Positions 39,336-45,805 of a stretch of DNA of 45,805 nt are shown in pieces. The translations under genes and the position numbers were made by a program. Every line of letters begins with the position of its first letter. The first letter of the stretch is position 1. The notes under the pieces are model-generated. The model ran no database searches. It worked only from the letters and a program-made list of their open reading frames with translations, and was not told the origin of the DNA. Origin of the DNA: CAVLCC01 sp963661535 (GTDB lineage Bacteria > Actinomycetota > Coriobacteriia > Coriobacteriales > CADBOM01); NCBI GenBank assembly GCA_963661535.1, contig CAVLCC010000012.1:1-45805 (forward strand). Direction: 5' to 3'.

Positions 39336-42300
39336 TTAAGAATCAAAATTTGCCTTTGCAACTGCAATCATAAGTTTGATTCTATTTAGCTGATTAACCT
39401 CAGAAGCTCCCGGATCATAATCAACAGCCACTATATTTGAGGTAGGATTGAGCCTTCTGAGCTCTTTGATAACGCCTTTGCCAGTTACATGATTAGGCAA
39501 GCAAGCAAAAGGCTGCGCACATACAATATTTGGACACCCGCTATGAATAAGCTCAATCATCTCCGCAGTCAAAAGCCAACCCTCACCCATAGAATTGCAA
39601 AGCGATAGTATGTCGCGTGCATAATCGGCAAGCTCATAAATATTAGCAGGCACACTAAAGCGCTTGGACTTTGAAAGCGCATCCCAAACAGGCTTTCGCA
39701 CAATATCTACAGCCTTAAGTGATAATTGTGAACCCTTAGCAGAAGTCTTTGAAGTTCCCAAATTTTGACTTTGCCAAATTGAATTTGAAATCGCATACAA
39801 GAAAAACTCCACAATGCCAGGAACCACAGCCTCACAGCCTTCGGCCTCTATAACATCTACAACCTCGTTGTTGGCAGTTGGGTGGAACTTAACCAAAATC
39901 TCGCCTACGACTCCAACTCTAGGCTTGCTGCGGTCGTTTACAAGAGGCAAGTAGTCAAAAGACGAAACTATGCTGTGTACGTTCTTATCGAATTTTCGGG
40001 GGGTTGTTTTGTGCAAATCATCCTTGAGGTAGAGCATCCAGCTTTCGTATAATTCGTTTGCACTGCCTAGTGTTGCTTCGTATGGACGAGTTCGATAGAG
40101 GCATTGCATTAGCAAGTCGCCATATATTAGCGCCATGCCTGCTTGATAGAGCATAGTAGGTGTAATCTTAAAACCTGGATTGTGTTCGTCTAGCTTCTTA
40201 AACGAAAGCGACATAACAGGAATATGCTCATATCCTGCATCTTTTAGAGCCTTGCGGATAAGTGCAATGTAGTTTGTTGCACGACACCCTCCACCGGTTT
40301 GCGAGATAATTACGGCAAGCTTGTTGGTGTCATATTTTCCAGAAAGCACCGCCTCCATAATTTGTCCTGTAACCAAAATTGATGGATAGCACACATCATT
40401 ATTGGCATATTTTAGACCTGCTTCTACAGCTCCATGGTCAACCGAGGGCAAAACTTCTAAGTTGTAGCCATGGTCTCTAAACACTCTCTCTAGCAGCTCA
40501 AAATGTATAGGCGACATCTGAGGTGAAATAATAGTATAGCCCTCTTTTTTCATCTGCTTTGTATAGGATATTTTTTTGAAGTTAGTTGGATTAGCATTGC
40601 GAAGTTTTAGACCAATTTTAGAGGCAAACTCTTTGACGCTAGAAAGGTCTGCTAAGCCGGATTTTTGTGGTTGGTCGGATTGTGTACTCTCAGATTGAGT
40701 TTGCTTAGAGCTTTGTGCTTGCTTAGCCTTTTCCTTACAACTAGCCTGCTGCTCCTGCTCACATGAACCACAGCAACTTTGATCAACTTCACACGCGCTT
40801 TCTTGATGCAACGCACTCTCGCATATACCATCATACACTTGCACATCTACATCTGTATCTGCACAAACGTCCTTAACTTCAGCTACGACGCACTCCTCCT
40901 CGCCATCACCCAAAGCGGCATCATCATCTAGCGCAGCCAAAAGCGAGCGAATCCTTATTCGAGCTGCTCCAAGGTTAGAAACCTGGTCAATCTTTAAAAC
41001 AGTATAAATCTTGCCTGATGCTTCCAAAATCTCTTGAACCTGATCTGTTGTTACTGCGTCTAAGCCGCAACCAAAAGAGTTTAGCTGAACCAAGTCGAGA
41101 TTAGGCATAAGCGAAACCAACTTAGCAGCAGCATATAGTCGCGAGTGATACATCCACTGGTCAATCACCCTAATTGGACGGTCAGGCTTAACCAAGTGAG
41201 ACACGCTATCCTCGGTTAGAACCGCAAGTCCGTAGCTGTTAATCAACTCTGGAATTGCATGGTTTATCTCAGGGTCTTGATGATAAGGACGTCCTGCAAC
41301 AACAATTCCGTGCTTGTTGTTGTCTGCCATCCATGCTAGGGTCTCCTCGCCCTTGCAGCGGATGTCATTTTTGAAGCTCTCATCTTCGATCCAAGCAGCG
41401 TCGAGCGCTTGCTCAATTTCGCTCAAAGTTGGAGCCTCACCACGCGCCTCAGGGTGAGATGCATAATAACCCTCGCTCAATTCCTCATACATACGCGTAG
41501 GCAAAAATTCTTTGCTGTCATAAGGCACAAACGGGTGCAAAAATGGCATCTTGCCCTCGCGCAATTCATCGATATTGAGATACAAAACCTCAGGATAGCT
41601 CACCACAATGGGGCAATTATAGTGGTTCATAGCGTGGTCGTCTTCTTGACGCTCCCACCTAATACATGGCATGAATATAAAATCAACGCCTTTATTGATA
41701 AGGTTCATGATATGCCCGTGGCTAAGTTTTGCTGGATAGCATACATTTTCTGATGGCATCGACTCAATGCCCTCATCATAAGTTTTTTGATTGCTAGCAT
41801 CAGAAAGAACGACCCTAAATCCAAGTTTGGTAAAGAAAGTGAACCAAAATGGGTAGTTTTCATACATATTGAGTGCGCGCGGGATACCCACCGCGGGACG
41901 CGTTGCTTCTTCTTCTGAGAGAGGCTCGTAGTCGAACAGACGCTTGCTCTTGTATTCAAACAGGTTTGGCACACCGCTGCCTTTAGTTTTTCCGCCCGCC
42001 CCTTTTTCGCATCTATTTCCTGTAATAAAGCGTCTATGTCTTTTTGTGATTGGATCAATGCCAAAATCATTGACAGTTAGCAAACAATTATTGGAGCAAC
42101 CGCCGCATCGCCTTGTTGTATGAATTACATTAAGGGTGTCTAGCTCCTCTGCGCTCATTAGGGTTGATTGTTGTGCTTGCGAAGATGCACTTGTACTCGC
42201 CTGCGCCTGCGCCCCCGCTCCCGCACCCGCCCTATCGCGAGCCAAAAGTGCTGCTCCATATGCACCCATCAAACCAGCCACATCGGGACGCACAGCCTCC

Positions 42301-44030
42301 TTGCCTGAAAGCAACTCAAACGCACGCAAAATAGCATCGTTTAAAAATGTTCCACCTTGAACAACAACATGGTTGCCTATCTCTGATGCGTCGCGCAATT
42401 TTATAACTTTAAAGAGAGCATTTTTGATTACCGAATACGAAAGTCCAGCCGAAATATCTCCAACTGTTGCACCCTCTTTTTGAGCCTGCTTTACGCGCGA
42501 GTTCATAAATACTGTGCAGCGGCTTCCTAGATCCACAGGGTTTTTGGCCTCAATAGCAGACTTTGCAAACGACTCAACGTCCATATTTAGGGAATCTGCA
42601 AATGTCTCAATAAAAGAGCCGCAACCAGAACTGCACGCCTCGTTTAGCATTATATGGTCTATAACGCCGTTGCGAATTTGCATACATTTCATGTCTTGTC
42701 CGCCAATATCGAGAATAAACTCAACGTCAGGAACTAGCTCTTTAGCACCACGCAAATGAGCTACTGTTTCAACCTCTCCTGAGTCGCAGCGCAGCCCCTC
42801 TAACAAAAGCCCCTCGCCATAGCCCGTAACTGTAGCATGTCCAATTTGTACAAGCGCATCTCCATTTTTATCTTTTGGAAGTGAGCTATACATGTCTGCC
42901 AAAACGCGCTTAGCAGAGCCCAAAACGTCGCCTCGATTGTTGCCATACCAAGATTTTAGGATCTCTCCATCTTGTCCTGCTAGCACTGCCTTAAAGGTTG
43001 TAGAACCAGCGTCGATGCCTAGGTAGGCATATCCTCTGTAGTTTTCGAGACTTCCGCGAGCAACTTTGTCGCGATCGTGGCGCTCCTTAAACTTATTGTA
43101 ACTTTCCTCAGAAGCAAACAGCGGATCGAGCCTAACTATCTCGCTGCCTTGAGTTTGACCTAAATCGCGCAAGCGATGCTCGATTTCTGAAATTGTGATC
43201 GTATCTGTATCCGAACCTGCGATAGCAGCTCCCGAAGCAACAAACAAATGTGCGTTATCCGGCTTAATTGCGTGTTCATTGTCTAGTTCAAGCGTTAGTT
43301 CAAAGCGTTTTTGGAGCTCCGAGAGGTATTGCAAAGGACCGCCCAAAAATGCAACGTAACCTCTGATGGGTCGTCCACAAGCAAGTCCTGAGATTGTTTG
43401 AGTTACAACCGACTGAAAAATCGAAGCAGCAATATCTGCTCGATCTGCCCCCTCGTTTAGAAGCGGCTGAACATCCGACTTTGCAAACACGCCACATCGA
43501 GATGCAATTGGATAAATTATCTTGGCATCTTTTGCAAGTTCGTTTAGACCAGTTGCATCGGTGTTTAAAAGCGAAGCCATCTGGTCAATAAAAGCACCTG
43601 TACCACCTGCGCATGTTCCATTCATGCGCTGTTCAATGCCGTTATCGAAGTATATAATCTTTGCGTCTTCTCCGCCTAGCTCTATAGCCACATCTGTTTT
43701 AGGGATAAATGTTTCGACCGCAGTTTTTGAAGCAACGACCTCCTGAACAAAATTTAGGTCAAGCCATTGCGACAAAAGAAGTCCTCCACTACCTGTGATT
43801 GCAGCAGTTAAGGGGGTATCACCATACTGTTTAGCTGCTTCGCTTAGGATTTGTGAGATGGTTGCTCTGATGTCTGTATGATGGCGGCGATATTCTGAAA
43901 ACAATATATTGTTTTGACTATCCAAAATTGCAAGCTTAACCGTGGTTGAGCCCACATCTATGCCAAGATGATAAGTCTCCTGCGTCAAATTTTTGCTTGT
44001 GTTTTTGTTGTCGTGATTAAAAATACTCAT
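39336..44030 (-). CDS. Giant 2-hydroxyacyl-CoA dehydratase activase fusion (double activase + dehydratase-like)
   Basis: 1564 residues. Two BadF/BcrA/HgdC-type ASKHA ATPase domains start with GIDVGSTTVKLAI (about 24) and GIDAGSTTFKAVL (about 336). Each has its cluster motif, NGTCAGGTGAFIDQ near 137 and NEACSSGCGSFIET near 460. A four-Cys stretch RRCGGCSNNCLLTV follows near 640, then a DUF2229/HgdB-like part from about 705. Residues of about 1050-1140 are a low-complexity insert with a Cys cluster, and the C-terminal HgdB-like part runs from about 1147. Activases use an Fe4S4 cluster and ATP to inject one electron into 2-hydroxyacyl-CoA dehydratases. Large fusions of this kind are known in anaerobes with uncertain substrates. 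GGGAG precedes the ATG; tetR ends 5 bp upstream. Confidence 0.85.
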   Translation of the reverse strand: MSIFNHDNKNTSKNLTQETYHLGIDVGSTTVKLAILDSQNNILFSEYRRHHTDIRATISQILSEAAKQYGDTPLTAAITGSGGLLLSQWLDLNFVQEVVASKTAVETFIPKTDVAIELGGEDAKIIYFDNGIEQRMNGTCAGGTGAFIDQMASLLNTDATGLNELAKDAKIIYPIASRCGVFAKSDVQPLLNEGADRADIAASIFQSVVTQTISGLACGRPIRGYVAFLGGPLQYLSELQKRFELTLELDNEHAIKPDNAHLFVASGAAIAGSDTDTITISEIEHRLRDLGQTQGSEIVRLDPLFASEESYNKFKERHDRDKVARGSLENYRGYAYLGIDAGSTTFKAVLAGQDGEILKSWYGNNRGDVLGSAKRVLADMYSSLPKDKNGDALVQIGHATVTGYGEGLLLEGLRCDSGEVETVAHLRGAKELVPDVEFILDIGGQDMKCMQIRNGVIDHIMLNEACSSGCGSFIETFADSLNMDVESFAKSAIEAKNPVDLGSRCTVFMNSRVKQAQKEGATVGDISAGLSYSVIKNALFKVIKLRDASEIGNHVVVQGGTFLNDAILRAFELLSGKEAVRPDVAGLMGAYGAALLARDRAGAGAGAQAQASTSASSQAQQSTLMSAEELDTLNVIHTTRRCGGCSNNCLLTVNDFGIDPITKRHRRFITGNRCEKGAGGKTKGSGVPNLFEYKSKRLFDYEPLSEEEATRPAVGIPRALNMYENYPFWFTFFTKLGFRVVLSDASNQKTYDEGIESMPSENVCYPAKLSHGHIMNLINKGVDFIFMPCIRWERQEDDHAMNHYNCPIVVSYPEVLYLNIDELREGKMPFLHPFVPYDSKEFLPTRMYEELSEGYYASHPEARGEAPTLSEIEQALDAAWIEDESFKNDIRCKGEETLAWMADNNKHGIVVAGRPYHQDPEINHAIPELINSYGLAVLTEDSVSHLVKPDRPIRVIDQWMYHSRLYAAAKLVSLMPNLDLVQLNSFGCGLDAVTTDQVQEILEASGKIYTVLKIDQVSNLGAARIRIRSLLAALDDDAALGDGEEECVVAEVKDVCADTDVDVQVYDGICESALHQESACEVDQSCCGSCEQEQQASCKEKAKQAQSSKQTQSESTQSDQPQKSGLADLSSVKEFASKIGLKLRNANPTNFKKISYTKQMKKEGYTIISPQMSPIHFELLERVFRDHGYNLEVLPSVDHGAVEAGLKYANNDVCYPSILVTGQIMEAVLSGKYDTNKLAVIISQTGGGCRATNYIALIRKALKDAGYEHIPVMSLSFKKLDEHNPGFKITPTMLYQAGMALIYGDLLMQCLYRTRPYEATLGSANELYESWMLYLKDDLHKTTPRKFDKNVHSIVSSFDYLPLVNDRSKPRVGVVGEILVKFHPTANNEVVDVIEAEGCEAVVPGIVEFFLYAISNSIWQSQNLGTSKTSAKGSQLSLKAVDIVRKPVWDALSKSKRFSVPANIYELADYARDILSLCNSMGEGWLLTAEMIELIHSGCPNIVCAQPFACLPNHVTGKGVIKELRRLNPTSNIVAVDYDPGASEVNQLNRIKLMIAVAKANFDS

Positions 44031-44035
44031 TTAAT

Positions 44036-44761
44036 CTAGCTCCCTATAACTATTGGATCACCTGGATTTATAAATGCTAGGTGCACGAGAATACTTGCCA
44101 TTTCTTCTGGACTCTCTTTGGTGCCTGTTTCTATCCAGCATCTAACAACACCTAGAGATGCAGACGAAAAATAAGAAACGTAATATTTAACCAATGCGTC
44201 TGAACTGTTGGCATACTTTTGATCTAATACTTTGTGAACCAAGGTATAACAAACGGTATCTAGAAGCTGGCGCTCAAACTTTATGTCGCCATGTGGACCT
44301 AAAAGCGCGTGCAAAATCACTCTGTTTTGTTTGAGATACTCAAAAAGATCCACCAAAACCTCTAGGGGTTTTACGTCAATAAATGCAAGTCCTAATTCTT
44401 TTGGAGAGACATTGGCAATTCTAGCCTCTATCTCTGAGAGATCTTCAAGAAATTCTTTTTCGCAAGACTTGATTAGGTCATCTTTGTCTTTGTAGTGACT
44501 ATAAAAAGTACTTCGATTAAGATCTGCTGCGTTGGTGAGGTCGGCAACAGTAAAACCGTCCATGCCTCGCTCTTCAATAAGCGAAATGAGTGCTTCATAA
44601 ATCATCTTTTTTGAGCGTTCATAACGTCTATCATTAACACATTTAGACTGCTTAGGCTCAGTTTGCTCTTCACCTGCTGAGCCTTCGCTCTTTAGACATT
44701 CACTTGCCAAACATTCATTTGTGGTGCACAACGCATATTCTTTATTTGCTGATTGTGTCAA
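44036..44761 (-). CDS. TetR-family transcriptional regulator, coupled to the activase gene
   Basis: 241-residue TetR protein with an HTH at about 60-95 (FTVADLTNAADLNRSTFYSHYKDKDDLI) and a C-terminal TetR_C-type helical domain. The first 45 residues are an unusual Cys/Glu-rich extension (CTTNECLASECLKSEG). The start is TTG at 44761, supported by AAGGAA 6 nt upstream. Its stop codon lies 5 bp before the activase ATG, so the two are co-translated and the regulator probably controls this operon. Four Cys in the extension could bind metal or sense redox state; that is speculation. Confidence 0.82.
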   Translation of the reverse strand: MTQSANKEYALCTTNECLASECLKSEGSAGEEQTEPKQSKCVNDRRYERSKKMIYEALISLIEERGMDGFTVADLTNAADLNRSTFYSHYKDKDDLIKSCEKEFLEDLSEIEARIANVSPKELGLAFIDVKPLEVLVDLFEYLKQNRVILHALLGPHGDIKFERQLLDTVCYTLVHKVLDQKYANSSDALVKYYVSYFSSASLGVVRCWIETGTKESPEEMASILVHLAFINPGDPIVIGS

Positions 44762-44821
44762 ACTTAATTCCTTTGTTTATCTTTTCTTATGTAGTTGCTA
44801 ATCAACTGCTTGCCTATTATC

Positions 44822-44850
44822 CAACACTATGTTGTTTAAAATAAGTGTTG
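44822..44850 (-). promoter_or_regulatory. Candidate TetR operator upstream of the tetR-activase operon
   Basis: CAACACT (44822-44828) and AGTGTTG (44844-44850) are perfect arms with a 15-bp spacer. They lie 61-89 bp before the tetR start. On the minus strand GATAAT follows directly and may be the -10 box, so binding would block transcription. Confidence 0.45.
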
Positions 44851-45063
44851 CATCGATAAACGGGGAGATAAGTTTGTCCTACACACAAATAGATAAGACA
44901 AAAGTCCATAAGCCCACAAGTTCAACATAACTTTTGACTTCTTGCAATGTTTTTATAAAGAAAGAATTTGTTGTGCAGCAAGCACGAAATTTAGTGTTAA
45001 AAATATTAGGTGTTACAGATCAAAAGGCAACGAAAGAAATTCTAATGATACACCTTTAAAATC

Positions 45064-45100
45064 AAAAAAGCGGCTGGTCGGTTACTTCCAGCCGCTTTTT
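45064..45100 (-). terminator. Terminator of the PFOR operon
   Basis: GCGGCTGG (45070-45077) and CCAGCCGC (45088-45095), flanked by A6 and T5, give a perfect hairpin with T runs in both directions. It is about 137 bp after the PFOR beta stop codon. Confidence 0.85.
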
Positions 45101-45236
45101 CAGCGAATTAAAATGGAGTCTTCATATCTCCAACAAACTTTCTACACATAATATTAACTTAAATCCCATATAAAGCAAGGTAATATTTCATAAAAAATAA
45201 CAAAACCTTGGGCAAACGGTAAAAAAGCTAAATTAT

Positions 45237-45805
45237 TTAGCAGCAGCGTGCTTTCACATATTCATAATATGCATCAACATCTGCTTGAATTTCTTCAATC
45301 AACTCAGTATTCTCAGTAGGTTTAAACAAATGTGAGAATCTTCCTTGAGGTCTCAAGAAATCAACAACAGGAATTACTTTTTTGTCGCTAACTTCTTTCA
45401 TAGACCATTTTCCATCCTCAACCTCAAAGAGTGGCCAGAATTTTGAATTAATAGCCATTCTTGCAATATCAATTGTTTGATTAGATGGAATTCTCCAACC
45501 ACGAGGGCAAGGTGCCAAAACATTCAAAAATGCAGATCCATCAACCGCAATTGCCTTCTCGGCCTTGGCAACCAAATCTTTCCAATCACCAATGGAAGCC
45601 TGAGCCACATAAGGCAAATGATGAGCAGCCATAATGCTGGTTAGATCTTTGCGCTTCTCTTTTTTGCCGTGTTGAACACTGCCTGTTTCAGCAGTAGTTG
45701 CCCATGCACCCTTTGGAGTTGCCGAAGAGCGCTGAATGCCTGTGTTCATATATGCGTTGTTGTCATAGCAAACATATACAATATCGTGACCGCGCTCCAT
45801 AGCAC
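45237..45805 (-). CDS. Pyruvate:ferredoxin oxidoreductase beta subunit (C-terminal part; N-terminus outside window)
   Basis: The last 188 or so residues of a 2-oxoacid:acceptor oxidoreductase beta subunit, the ThDP-binding chain that oxidatively decarboxylates pyruvate to acetyl-CoA and reduces ferredoxin. The visible ThDP/Mg motif part VYVCYDNNAYMNTGIQRS and the later PCPRGWRIPSNQTIDIARMA are typical of PorB of the four-subunit type. The frame is open to the window edge, so the start is not here. The other subunits should lie just upstream, outside the window. A strong terminator follows. Confidence 0.88.
   Translation of the reverse strand, partial: AMERGHDIVYVCYDNNAYMNTGIQRSSATPKGAWATTAETGSVQHGKKEKRKDLTSIMAAHHLPYVAQASIGDWKDLVAKAEKAIAVDGSAFLNVLAPCPRGWRIPSNQTIDIARMAINSKFWPLFEVEDGKWSMKEVSDKKVIPVVDFLRPQGRFSHLFKPTENTELIEEIQADVDAYYEYVKARCC

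Larger units (their letters stand above)
44762..45236. other. Intergenic region with operator-like repeat and terminator
   Basis: 475 bp between tetR and the PFOR gene. Supported parts are the inverted repeat at 44822-44850, the longer one at 44895-44940 (AAGACAAAAGT with ACTTTTGACTT, one mismatch) and the terminator at 45064-45100. No convincing gene. Confidence 0.5.

Noticed and set aside
39143..39373. 76-residue open frame in the murB-activase gap
   Set aside because: No ribosome binding site; overlaps hairpins and the end of the activase gene; composition looks non-coding.
44895..44940. Long inverted repeat as a terminator
   Set aside because: The arms are good (one mismatch in 11) but the loop is 24 nt and no T run follows in either direction, so I only mention it as a structure in the intergenic entry.

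Overview
The window looks like a chromosomal segment of an anaerobic, rather A+T-rich actinobacterium. It is most likely a member of the Coriobacteriia (for example an Eggerthellaceae-like gut anaerobe); this is inferred from gene content and order, not from any marker gene. The key sign is the run tlyA-nadK-recN-steA-steB, an arrangement typical of Actinomycetota, combined with strictly anaerobic functions: a pyruvate:ferredoxin oxidoreductase beta subunit, a giant 2-hydroxyacyl-CoA dehydratase activase and three MttB-type methyltransferases. I see no phage, transposon, CRISPR array or rRNA.

Layout. (1) 1-7.3 kb, minus strand, accessory: two GntR/UTRA regulators, two tandem trimethylamine/betaine methyltransferase (MttB-like) paralogues and an MFS transporter, with intergenic regions rich in palindromes and long inverted repeats. 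(2) 7.3-13.6 kb, cell envelope: two family-2 glycosyltransferases and an MraY/WecA-like phosphoglycosyltransferase on the minus strand, then murJ and a small glycosyltransferase on the plus strand. (3) 13.7-27.3 kb, a long minus-strand housekeeping block. In transcription order it is efp, a pyruvate carboxylase B-type protein with a BCCP domain, accC, an Asp23 protein, nusB, xseB, dxs, tlyA, nadK, recN, steA, steB and a LOG-family gene. Several neighbours overlap or nearly touch. xseA is missing from its usual place beside xseB.

(4) 27.4-32.4 kb, second methyltransferase locus: a third, divergent MttB homologue, a second MFS transporter and a bicupin protein form one minus-strand operon that has a recognisable promoter and terminator. 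A TetR gene is divergent from it. (5) 32.6-36.1 kb: a zinc-ribbon membrane protein, rarA, a structured non-coding RNA upstream of rarA with 6S-like architecture, and tRNA-Glu and tRNA-Gln. (6) 36.3-45.8 kb: a DMT permease, an SseB-domain protein, murB, a 1564-residue dehydratase activase fusion with its own TetR regulator, and the C-terminal part of the PFOR beta subunit at the edge.

How the parts fit together. The two methyltransferase loci share one design: an uninterrupted MttB-like gene without pyrrolysine, a dedicated MFS carrier, and local regulators. No corrinoid protein, no corrinoid:tetrahydrofolate methyltransferase and no activator is in sight. The simplest reading is uptake and corrinoid-dependent demethylation of unidentified small methylated compounds, with the corrinoid partners encoded elsewhere. 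This is the best candidate here for an undescribed system. PFOR, the biotin-dependent carboxylase pair and the activase fit fermentative or acetogen-like carbon metabolism.
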